From positions 496,001 to 560,000 of the forward strand of contig NZ_CP063849.1 in the NCBI RefSeq assembly GCF_015277775.1: 64,000 bases of DNA, written 5' to 3'. Source of the stretch: Paludibaculum fermentans. GTDB taxonomy: Bacteria; Acidobacteriota; Terriglobia; Bryobacterales; Bryobacteraceae. Of the stretch, positions 45,601-52,896 are shown one piece after another. Numbering within the stretch: the stretch's first letter is position 1; every line of letters starts with the position of its first letter. The notes below the pieces were generated by a model that saw nothing but the letters and a program-made list of their open reading frames with translations, ran no database searches and was not told the origin of the DNA. The position numbers and the translations under genes were made by a program.

Positions 45601-48600
45601 GCCGCAATTCTCATCGGCCTCGCGGATGGCTGTGGCGACGGCCTCGGCCCGTTCGAGCGCGCGTTTCTGCTCTGCAAGCTGCAATTCGGCCGACCGCAGC
45701 AGGGCTTCCAGTTCCTTGTTGGCGGGAAAGCGCTGCAGCGCATTCCTCAGGTCCCGCGCCGCGCTGCTCGCGTCTCCTGCCTTCAATCGCGCTTCCGCGT
45801 CCCGGGCGGCCGCGGCGATCTCCGCAAGCTGCCGGCGGTTCTCGACCTCGCCTTCGACAATGCGCTGCAACTCAACCAGCAAAGGCTGCCGTCCCAGTTC
45901 CTTCAGCCCCCGGTTCGCGCGGCGCAGGGCGTCCTCCGTCTTGCCCTGGCTGCGCAGGTCCTTCACGTCCTGCACCACCATCAGGATCGACTGCTGCAGC
46001 TCCGCGGCAGCCTGCGCCGCGGCGGCCTTTTTCAGCAGCGCCTCCATCTCGCCGTTGCGGGAATGCGATCGCAAGCCGTCTCTCAATATCCGCTGAGCCT
46101 CGGCGAAATGTCCCTTGCCTATCTCCTGCTCGGCGCCGGCGAGAACCCTGCCGATCTCCGCCTGCTTCCTCTTGGCCTCGAGGCTTGCCGCGGCGCTCTC
46201 GCGCAACTGGACCAGTGCGGGGAGGTCGGGATAGCGTGCCGTCAAACCATCAAGAACCCGGAGGGCTCCTTCGAAATCACCTTTCGCGATCAAGGATCTG
46301 GCCTCGGCCTCGCCGTCCGCGATGGCTGTGTCGCGGCGCAGGCGTTCGGCCTCCATCCTCACCTCGGCGGCCATCTCTGTGACAGCCGGATGCGCGCCCC
46401 AGCGCTGAGTCCACGCTTCGAGCTGCGATTGAGCTTCCTCATGGCGCCCCTGCGCTCGCAGCGCTCGCGCCTCTTCCACAGCTTGCTCCAATTCCTGTTT
46501 GCGCCGGTGGCCCTGCTGCGCCTCGAAGAGCAGTTTCGTCAGCGCGGCTTCGCCCGCATAGACAGTGGCCGCTTTGCCCAGAATCTGGCTGGCGCCCGCG
46601 AAATCGCCCCGCCGGATCAAGGCCTGTGCGTCGGCCTCCACCGCGCGGACAGCTTCATTCCTTTTTTGTATCTTGAGCCCGTCCGAGAGTTCCCTTTCCA
46701 GACGTTGGAGCCGCGGGTCGGAGGCGTACTCCTTCGGCAGGGACCGTAGGAGTTCCACGCCTTCGGAGTACCGTTCCGATTGCCGCAGTTCGCCGGCCTT
46801 CGCAACAGCCTCCTCGATCTCCCGGTTCCTCTCTTGCGCCGCCCTGTCAGCGCGTAATGCCACCAGGCGAGCCGCAATCTGCTCCTCGCCGGGGAACGAC
46901 TGGACTCCAGCTTCCAGGCTCCGTACCGCGGCGTCCAAGTCGTTAGCCTGCACCTGGGCGTTCACCTTGCCCAGCAGCTGGTCCAGTCTGGCCCGCTGCT
47001 GTGCCGCCGCGCGGGCTTTCGCGAGAAGCGCTTCCAACTCGGGCTCACCGGGGTACTCAGCGCACCCCTGCTCCAGCCGGGCGGCCGCCGCGGCGGCTTG
47101 CCCGCCGGCCAGTAATCGCTCCGCCTCTCCCACGGCCGCCTTCACCGCCGCCGACTTCTTCTGCTGTGCCTTCTCCTCAGCCAGTTGGGCCCGGATACTC
47201 AGGAGTTCCGGTTCCTGGGGATGCGCGTGGAGAGCATCCCCCACCATCTGGAGCGCCTGATCCAATGAACCCCTGTCGCGTAATGCCGCGGCCTCCTCCA
47301 ACGCGCGTGCGACCGCCTGACGCTTCCGCCAAGCCTCCTGGGAATCGCACACGGCTTTGTGGGTCTCCCGCAAAACCGCTGCGTCGGGATACAACTGGAT
47401 CGCCTGATTCAGCAGTTGGATCGCCTCGGAATAGTTCTCCCGCGCGGCAAGGCCGGTGGCCTGTGCGCGGATCTTTTCCACCTCCCCCGCCTGCTGCGCG
47501 ATCTGGAGCCGCTGCCTGGCAGTGGCCATGAGCGGCTGGATTTGTGAGTCGCCGGGAAACCGCGCCAGCGCTCCTTCCAACGTCGCGATGGCCTCGCTCA
47601 CACGGTCCTCACCCAGTTGTCGCTGCGCCTCCTCCACCACTTGACGAACGGCCTGGTCCCGCTGATGCTTCGCCCAGCCGGCTTCTATCTTTGCGCGCAA
47701 CTCCCGCAGTCGGGCCGACCCGGGATGTGCGGCGAGGGCCTCGCGAGTCACATCGAGCGCTTCCTCGAAGAATCCGCGGCGAAACAGGGAATCTGCCTTG
47801 GCCAGCTCTCTTTCCAGCGCCTGCTCGCGCTCCCATGCCCGCTTCGCCGCTGCCGTCTCCGTGAGTAACGACCGGATCGCCTCGCCGCGCTCCGGGAAGT
47901 CGCGCGCCCCTTGATCCAACACCGAACGCGCCTGCTCAAAATCACAGGCACTTGTGAGTTCGCGCAAACGCTGGCGCATGCGTTCGAATGCTTCCGCCTG
48001 TTGCAGCGCCTGTATAGCCTGCTCGGCCTCTTCGAGTAGAGAGAGCAGCAGCGGTTCGCCGGGGAATCGCACAATGCCATGCCGGAGGAGCGGAATCGCT
48101 TTCCCTGGTCGTCCGCCCTTCAGGTAGGACCGCGCGTCCTCCTCAATGCCCCGGATCGCCTGCGTTCTGCGCTGCTGGGCCAGGGCCGCTTCCGCGTCCC
48201 GGCGCAGTTGCAGGAGTGACTCGTCGCCGGCAAACTTGTTCAGTGAGGAGTCGATCAAATGCAAGGCCTCTGCAAGCATCTGCTTCTCAATCAGTTCCTG
48301 GCATCCCTGCACGGCCTCGCTGACGGCCGCTCTACGCTTGTAGGCGGACCAGTCCGCGATTGTCGCCTGTAGCGTTTCCAATAGAAGTTGCTCGCCCGGG
48401 TACTGCCGGAGTCCATCCTCCAGCCGTTCGACGGCTTGCGCGTACTGCCCTCCTTTGCGCAAGGCAACCGCATCGCCTGCCGTGGCGGCCGCGAACTCCG
48501 CCTTTTGCTTCAAACGCAACTCATCGCGAATAAAGCCCAGCAGCCCAACTACTTCACGATGGTCCGGGAACTCTTTCGCCAGCCCCTCCGCCAGAACCAA

Positions 48601-50151
48601 CGCCTCTTCCAAGCGATTTTCCCGAAGCAACTGGCGGGTAGCGTCGAGATACTGCTGCAATCGCTGGCGATGCAGTTGCTCCTTCTTCAGCACCTGTGCC
48701 CGTTCCATCGAGGAAGCGACCTCAGGAGAGCCTGGGAACTTCGCCGACAGATCGGTCAGAGCGGCAATTGCCTCATCGATGGATTGCATCAGAAACATCG
48801 CCTGCACGCGGCTCAACTCGGCTTTCAGGCGCTGCCCACGGTCCCGTTCCTGCATCTGCCGTCGAATTTCGTCCAGCAGTTGCATCGCCTCGGGATTCTC
48901 GGGGTCGCTTTCGGCGGCTTCTGAAGCGTGCTTGAAGGCCCCAGTGAGGTCGTTGTGCTCCAATCCTTTCTTGGCACTGGTGATCAGTTCGGCGGCTCGG
49001 CGGCTCTGCTCCAGCAACGAACGGGCCTGCTCCACCAGCGCAATCAATTGGCTGTTGGAGGGATCCAGGGCCAGGGCGTTCTCGAACCACCGGACCGCGT
49101 CCTGGAAGCGCCTGCTTTGTAGCTCTGCGTGCCCCTTCGACCGCAGTGCGTCAACCTCGTGCTTCAGCGCCTGCCGTCTGGTGGCCTCCCGGACATTCTC
49201 CCGAAGACGCCGCGCGCTTCTGTTTCCGGGATCGAGTTCCAGCACCCTTTTGAGGATCTTCGACGCGGCATTGAATTCGCCGCTGACAAAATGCCCCTGC
49301 GCCTCGGACAACAGCGAAACTGCCTCTTCATATTGCAGTTCCATCATGATCGGCTCCGCGTCCAGCCTGCATTCTTCAATGGACTGGTAGCGCAGCGAAC
49401 GGTCTTTCGCCATCGCCCGGTGGACAACCTCAGCCAGGGCGGGCGGGCACTCGGACAAGTATTCCTTGAGGCTTCTGGGCTCCTGATTCATGATGGAAGC
49501 CATCACCGCTGGAGCCGTTGGACCCGAAAAGGGATGCTTTCCGGTCAGCAACTCGTAGTAGATCACCCCATAGGCGAATATGTCGCAAAGCCCGTCTGTC
49601 TCGGCGCCCAGAAACTGCTCTGGCGACATATAGGGGATGCTGCCCACCAGATACCCCTGCTGGGTCAAGCGGGTTCCCTCCCCATCCACCAGGCGGGCAA
49701 TCCCGAAATCCATGATCTTTACCGTCAAGTCCGGCAGCAGCATGATGTTAGCCGGCTTCACGTCTCGATGCAGCACGCCATTTGCATGCGCGCAGTGAAG
49801 ACCCTCCGCCACCTGCGACATGACGTGCATCTTTTGCAGTAAGGTCAGCTCACGTTTGCGGTGGATGGCTTCGTTGAGATCCTCTCCTTCCAGCAGTTCC
49901 ATCACGATGTATGCCATGCCCCGGTCTTCGCCGAAGTCGTGAATCGTAACGATGTTTTTGTGGTGGAGATTGCCAGCAGCGGACGCTTCGTTGCGAAACC
50001 TCGCCAGCATGGCGGCATCGGCGCTCTCGGTCAGGACTTTGATCGCGACAGGACGCGAGACCACCGGATCGAAGGCACGGTAAACCCGGCCGAACCCGCC
50101 TCTGCCAAGCTCAGCCGCGATCTCATACTTGCCGATGCGTTCGATCGTCTC
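42682..50151 (-). CDS. Giant membrane-spanning Ser/Thr protein kinase with ~27 TPR-like repeats and periplasmic PEGA-like domains
   Basis: About 2,490 residues. Residues 1-265: kinase domain with ETIERIGKYEI, Gly-rich loop LGRGGFGRV, lysine in VAIKVL, HRDVKPAN, DFGIARL and SIPYMSPEQ, all catalytic residues present. Residues ~275-1835: about 27 tandem 55-60 residue TPR-like units (pattern A..L...G.F..A...L...L..FPG...L..L) joined by charged coiled helices. Residues ~1888-1915: one transmembrane helix (WAAAAVVVVALIGGTVAI). Then periplasmic: PEGA-like domains (ATVQVDNRPAGKLENGQF, ADVVVGSRRYTSRGLLQLPL, AEVLVDGRQHG), three WA.L..TRD..AL..F repeats and a C-terminal NTF2/SnoaL-like domain. The start is unresolved: the kinase frame contains no ATG, GTG or TTG upstream of the glycine loop, and a run of six Gs (50151-50156) separates it from an upstream frame; with five Gs a TTG at 50194/50191 would lead in frame. 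Coordinates begin at the first codon of ETIERIGKYEI. Confidence 0.9.
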   Translation of the reverse strand, partial: ETIERIGKYEIAAELGRGGFGRVYRAFDPVVSRPVAIKVLTESADAAMLARFRNEASAAGNLHHKNIVTIHDFGEDRGMAYIVMELLEGEDLNEAIHRKRELTLLQKMHVMSQVAEGLHCAHANGVLHRDVKPANIMLLPDLTVKIMDFGIARLVDGEGTRLTQQGYLVGSIPYMSPEQFLGAETDGLCDIFAYGVIYYELLTGKHPFSGPTAPAVMASIMNQEPRSLKEYLSECPPALAEVVHRAMAKDRSLRYQSIEECRLDAEPIMMELQYEEAVSLLSEAQGHFVSGEFNAASKILKRVLELDPGNRSARRLRENVREATRRQALKHEVDALRSKGHAELQSRRFQDAVRWFENALALDPSNSQLIALVEQARSLLEQSRRAAELITSAKKGLEHNDLTGAFKHASEAAESDPENPEAMQLLDEIRRQMQERDRGQRLKAELSRVQAMFLMQSIDEAIAALTDLSAKFPGSPEVASSMERAQVLKKEQLHRQRLQQYLDATRQLLRENRLEEALVLAEGLAKEFPDHREVVGLLGFIRDELRLKQKAEFAAATAGDAVALRKGGQYAQAVERLEDGLRQYPGEQLLLETLQATIADWSAYKRRAAVSEAVQGCQELIEKQMLAEALHLIDSSLNKFAGDESLLQLRRDAEAALAQQRRTQAIRGIEEDARSYLKGGRPGKAIPLLRHGIVRFPGEPLLLSLLEEAEQAIQALQQAEAFERMRQRLRELTSACDFEQARSVLDQGARDFPERGEAIRSLLTETAAAKRAWEREQALERELAKADSLFRRGFFEEALDVTREALAAHPGSARLRELRAKIEAGWAKHQRDQAVRQVVEEAQRQLGEDRVSEAIATLEGALARFPGDSQIQPLMATARQRLQIAQQAGEVEKIRAQATGLAARENYSEAIQLLNQAIQLYPDAAVLRETHKAVCDSQEAWRKRQAVARALEEAAALRDRGSLDQALQMVGDALHAHPQEPELLSIRAQLAEEKAQQKKSAAVKAAVGEAERLLAGGQAAAAAARLEQGCAEYPGEPELEALLAKARAAAQQRARLDQLLGKVNAQVQANDLDAAVRSLEAGVQSFPGEEQIAARLVALRADRAAQERNREIEEAVAKAGELRQSERYSEGVELLRSLPKEYASDPRLQRLERELSDGLKIQKRNEAVRAVEADAQALIRRGDFAGASQILGKAATVYAGEAALTKLLFEAQQGHRRKQELEQAVEEARALRAQGRHEEAQSQLEAWTQRWGAHPAVTEMAAEVRMEAERLRRDTAIADGEAEARSLIAKGDFEGALRVLDGLTARYPDLPALVQLRESAAASLEAKRKQAEIGRVLAGAEQEIGKGHFAEAQRILRDGLRSHSRNGEMEALLKKAAAAQAAAELQQSILMVVQDVKDLRSQGKTEDALRRANRGLKELGRQPLLVELQRIVEGEVENRRQLAEIAAAARDAEARLKAGDASSAARDLRNALQRFPANKELEALLRSAELQLAEQKRALERAEAVATAIREADENCGAGRFTDALRRLDQARQTVGADPALQAKRDDIAARIEAQRREHRRQATLAQARSTIAAGQLIPGRQALEAFVREEGNDAEVAALLAEALSRIRQAEQAATLERVRLEARTLTEREDFAGAIQALEAGLREFPGERSLTELLQRATAARQAQVLSQAIGAAIDEANRLRQKQKFTDALRRIERAVKESGPDPRLAAVQQEVSAELEQHKRAEELRKAEKAAKSLIDKGRCEEALEALARSRAQFPDEPSLASLAEIAAERSLQKAREAAAAKVNKLGQTAANVREPGKLQARLEEVRLLAAPFSADREFKLLTEAAIAQIQAALQGLEPPKAATSPPLSGPPAPATTKQPVALAAAVPAGVEESSPSEPAKAPLIAGIPRWAAAAVVVVALIGGTVAIRRMSHAGKETATEGSAAGGPKQTAIPEPPPPILELTTNLAEATVQVDNRPAGKLENGQFRLTEAAPGKHTLRISGPDGNASLSFEVHRDAMPGLANLINSNELKTVAVASFAGKIRLLCNCAGQPVAVDGKPSGVMKPPALEVASMRAGTHELKVGNGSPLVLMTHDSPSMNLFLTANRDVGTLVVETNESGADVVVGSRRYTSRGLLQLPLESKSYTVRVEKPGYDTTGQQSVELHRGEVLRLSFRLTPREANLELAGLAPNAEVLVDGRQHGLAGADGRYSGRLPSGEHTIDLRKDGFTPRQIASRFDPGSTVRFGPERTQMQEIRKPASPPPPVESPKPADPRALEAQEWASLQNTRDTSALEEFRRKFPNGPHAEEAGHRIEQVEWAGLSSTRDVAALDAFQKKYPNGRFAAEAARAVEKIEWDNLNKSNKADLESFLQKHPRGANSQQARDELAKFAGASQSKADEQAILALVSRYSAAFAAKNADQVRALWPSIPSQSLALLKTAFKNAVSIDLQLQPESAPVISGSKASVVCARSMTQRYKDGAPPAARDRVTIGFVKQGDAWSISSIQ

Positions 50152-50193
50152 CCCCCAGAGTGCGGCGAGTCCGGTCCCAGAACAGGCTCAACA

Positions 50194-50217
50194 AATCGCT
50201 CCCGACCAGGAGCGATT
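50194..50217 (-). promoter_or_regulatory. 5'-leader hairpin of the kinase gene, covering the candidate ribosome-binding site
   Basis: On the + strand AATCGCTCC (50194-50202) pairs perfectly with GGAGCGATT (50209-50217) around a 6-base loop. On the kinase transcript this hairpin includes GGGAGCGAT, the Shine-Dalgarno-like sequence in front of TTG 50194/50191. Read on the + strand it is followed by a T run, giving a classical terminator shape, but no + strand gene ends here. Confidence 0.5.
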
Positions 50218-50225
50218 TTTCACCA

Positions 50226-50234
50226 ACTATATCA
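50226..50234 (-). promoter_or_regulatory. Extended -10 promoter of the kinase gene
   Basis: Reading the minus strand, TGATATAGT is an extended -10 element (TGn plus TATAGT, five of six matches to consensus). Transcription would begin near 50219, exactly at the foot of the 50194-50217 hairpin and about 25 bases before TTG 50194. No good -35 element is visible, as is common with extended -10 promoters. Confidence 0.5.
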
Positions 50235-50449
50235 TTGCAGGGGCGGTTGCCATCTGCCCCGCGAGTTTGGGAGCCGGGTAATTGTCCCGGCAACGAGAGA
50301 AAATGGATCACTGCGCGTACTTATGCAACGCGCTGGGCGCATCGCGGAACATCCGATCCAACATTTGGACGAACTGCTGGCCGGGAACAGGAAGCCGCTA
50401 CAGGCGTAGTCGTCGACGCCATGTCTCGTGCTCATCGGGCATGGTTTCA

Positions 50450-50792
50450 CTAGACGCATACAGATTCATGAGCCCATCGAAACCGCGCCGCGTGTCGCAA
50501 GGCGCAGTGTAGGGATAGACGCGCACCGCTGCGGGGAGGCTGATCGTGGGTTGGGCTGCAACGCATCCAGCACCACTTCCAGAGTCTCCTGATCCACCCC
50601 TCGCTGAACACGGGGCCGCCAGCCGTCGGCGGTCACCAGTTCCAATGCGGCGCCCTCCTCGCGGTCCGGCAGGGAAAAGGCCCAATTCAACCACAGGAAT
50701 TGACGCGATGCGTGGTCCTATTGATTCCTGTGAGCCAGCACCTGGCGCCAGGAGAAACAAGCGACGTCAAGGCCGCGAGCCCGGCCGAACTC
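50450..50792 (-). mobile_element. IS66-family remnant (degraded tnpA end and tnpB start)
   Basis: On the minus strand three fragments in different frames match IS66 accessory genes in order: a TnpA helix-turn-helix piece (FGRARGLDVACFSWRQVLA, ~50720-50792), the TnpA C-terminus (LELVTADGWRPRVQRGVDQETLEVVLDAL split over ~50548-50690), and the TnpB N-terminus (ISLPAAVRVYPYTAPCDTRR then GFDGLMNL, ~50450-50547; TnpB normally has CDMRKGFDGL). Frameshifts and the loss of the TnpB remainder and transposase show that it is dead. No terminal inverted repeats were identified. It sits just upstream of the giant kinase gene. Confidence 0.65.
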
Positions 50793-50977
50793 TGCCGAGA
50801 CGCGCAATTCGGGGTGCTCCAACTGCGGAGCTTTCCCAACCCGCTCAAACCCTCCGCTCGGATGAGCTGCGCAATAACCCTCAACAAAGCTTCCCTCGCG
50901 GCCGATTCTAACCCGGTTCGAGCTTGGCCATTGAGATTCAAAATCACCACACGGCGCTGCCCAGCCAGGCAAGTATC

Positions 50978-51730
50978 TCAATCAGCGCCGGTTGCAGAGT
51001 CCAACGCAACAGCGACGAGCACCTCCGTGCCAGCGCCGGGCCTGCTCCAAATTCCGAATCGAGCGCCGATGCTCTTTGCCCGGTTCCGCATGACGCAAAG
51101 ACCGCCATGCGCAGTCGCCTCCTCAACCGCCAGGGGATTGATTCCGCAACCGTTGTCACGAACGAAGACTTGCACCCGGCCGCCCCGGTACTGGATCTCG
51201 ACTTCGATGCTCGTCGCTTGAGAATGCCGCATCGCATTCACAAACGCTTCCCGGCAGATCAAAACGAGCTGCTCCTGCATGGTCGGATCTAGCGTCCGTG
51301 GCCTTCCCTGGACAAAAACCCGAATCCTACCACCCGGAGAGCATCTTGCCTCCTCAACGAGCGTCGAAAAGGCACCCTCCAGACCCGACAGAGCGCGAGA
51401 AGCACAGTGGACGCCGCTCACGGCCGCACGGCATTCATCCGTGACTCGGCGCACCCAGCGTATAGCGCCGCTGAGCGTCAGTCGGCAAGGTGAATCCGCA
51501 CCCACGTCTTCAATGGCCTGCTGGAGTAGCATGGACGCACCGGGAAATCCCTGCGGGCGAGTGTCGTTCAACTGACAAACCGAGCGCGCCCCGTTCCAGG
51601 AGTGGACTTCCAGGCGGATTTCCTCTCCGCGCATCGGATGTGCTGCAGCGGTAGGGCGGCCACACGGCGTCATTTTGGGCATCAGGCCCTGCGATCGCAA
51701 GGGGCTCGCAATGGATTGCCCTGGTTTCAA
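50978..51730 (-). pseudogene. Histidine-kinase C-terminal fragment lacking the phospho-accepting histidine
   Basis: A 250-codon open frame. Residues ~155-245 form a HATPase_c domain of the NarX/LiaS type: N box ICREAFVNAMRHSQATSIEVE, G1 box FVRDNGCGINPLAVEEA, GGLCVMRNRAKSIGARF and GAGTEVLVAV. In front is a degraded dimerisation helix, CQLNDTRPQGFPGASMLLQQ, where related kinases have HDTLLQGF: the phospho-accepting histidine is replaced by asparagine. No sensor or membrane part is present upstream. Taken together it looks like the tail of a larger two-component kinase left behind by deletion. It may still be expressed as an ATP-binding protein, but kinase activity is unlikely. Confidence 0.6.
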
Positions 51731-52085
51731 GTTGAAAGACCATCACAGAAGCAGAGTTGATTGGCATGGCTACTTCACTCCATTGGAAAGGTCACGGCAG
51801 TTTCTGCCGCGCCAGAGTCCAGCACTCGCCGCCTGCCGGAAACCTATGAGCGTCAGGCTGGCGATTGTTAACCCGCAACTGCTCAGCGGCTCATTCGAAA
51901 CGACCCCGGGCACACTCGATCGAAGAGCTCGCTCTGCTAAGTTGGGCCACTAAGGGAGCTTCAACCAGACCGGTAGTTCCCAGCGAGGCCCGGGCACTTC
52001 CCGCGCAGTGCGCCGAAGCGGCACGGGCTTCCCGCTGCATCTCATTCGGCAGGACCCGCCGGCGAGGCCGGGTAGATAGCCCAGT
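51731..52085. other. Intergenic region in decayed segment (355 bases)
   Basis: Between the histidine-kinase fragment and the PfpI/GlcG chimera. Open frames exist on both strands but none resembles a known family or has a ribosome-binding site with a credible start. I see no repeats, terminal inverted repeats or promoter elements that I would defend. Probably residue of lost genes. Confidence 0.4.
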
Positions 52086-52499
52086 TCAAAACGCCTTCGC
52101 CTCGTCTTCCGCTGTAGCCTGATCCTGGTCGGTCATTCCTCCGCTGACGCCGATGGCTCCGGCAACCTCACCGCCCCGCTTCAGCGGGCCGTGGCCTCCG
52201 ACGTAGAATATGGTGGCGAAGTCCTCAGACTTCATGTCTGACAGCTTGCGGGTTTCGGACAGCGCCTTCTGCGCCTGTGAATCCTGCGTGAATCGAGCCA
52301 TTGCCCCCGTCTAATTCCCTGGCTCGCCACTCTTCGGATCGATCGGGGGCTGACCACCTTTCGGCGAGGCCAATGTCAGCTCAACACCGGCGTCCCGGGA
52401 GACGAAATAAGGGGCGGCGAATTCCTCCAGCCAGAAGCCTGTCTTCCGGCCGGTTTCGCCCAGTTGATCGTGGGATGTGAGCACCATCAGTATCTTCAT
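52086..52499 (-). pseudogene. PfpI/DJ-1-type N-terminus fused to GlcG/HbpS tail, interrupted by an in-frame amber codon
   Basis: From ATG 52499 the sequence reads MKILMVLTSHDQLGETGRKT, GFWLEEFAAPYFVSRDAG and VELTLASPKGGQPPIDPKSG, the start of a PfpI/DJ-1-like amidotransferase. A TAG stands at 52311-52313 where related proteins have glutamine; after it the same frame continues (GAMARFTQDSQAQKALSE, TRKLSDMKSEDFATIFYVGGHGPL) up to the GGHGPL motif. There it switches, without frame change, to KRGGEVAGAIGVSGGMTDQD, the end of a GlcG/HbpS (DUF336) haem-binding-type protein, and stops at 52086. The nucleophile cysteine region of PfpI and the first two thirds of GlcG are missing. A deletion joined two genes at a shared GG.PL sequence; a C-to-T change made the amber codon. 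Confidence 0.7.
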
Positions 52500-52896
52500 A
52501 GTTGTTCTCATTCCTGTCGAACCCAACACCCTCTTCATTGACGCACGTTAACAACCATCGCCAAACCATTGAAAAGAAATGGCATCGAGAAAGACACGGA
52601 AGGCGAGTGTTCGCCGGCCGACACAATTACTTGACGCGACCTGGAAGCACCCGGTGATGGCCAGCCCGGATCTTCCTCGGGAAGCTCTTAGCCGCGCCAA
52701 ACAGGTCGCCCCGCCCCCACTTCTCCCCCAATTCCAACATTGAGGATTTCTTCATAACCGCATCCGAAACTCTTTTTTCCGTTTATTTTCAACGCGACCC
52801 TCCCCAAAGCCGCCCTTTTCCCCTTGACGTACCCCTTACCCTGGAATCGCGCCGGCACCCACGCCGGCCATTTTCATTTACAAGGAGATAGAAATC
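52500..52896. other. Intergenic region upstream of the STGP-family gene (397 bases)
   Basis: No coding sequence recognised. The last ~150 bases are C-rich with poly-T patches. A TTGACG (52824-52829) could be a -35 element of the downstream gene, but no convincing -10 lies 16-18 bases further on. AAGGAG follows close to the start codon at 52897. Confidence 0.35.

Noticed and set aside
42682-50064. GTG at 50064 as the kinase start
   Set aside because: It would remove the glycine-rich ATP loop LGRGGFGRV, which is present in frame just upstream, so translation must begin earlier.
51675-51953. Plus-strand frame MSVRLAIVNPQLLSG resembling the start of a response regulator
   Set aside because: The conserved aspartate pairs of receiver domains do not follow and the frame ends after 35 codons from that methionine.
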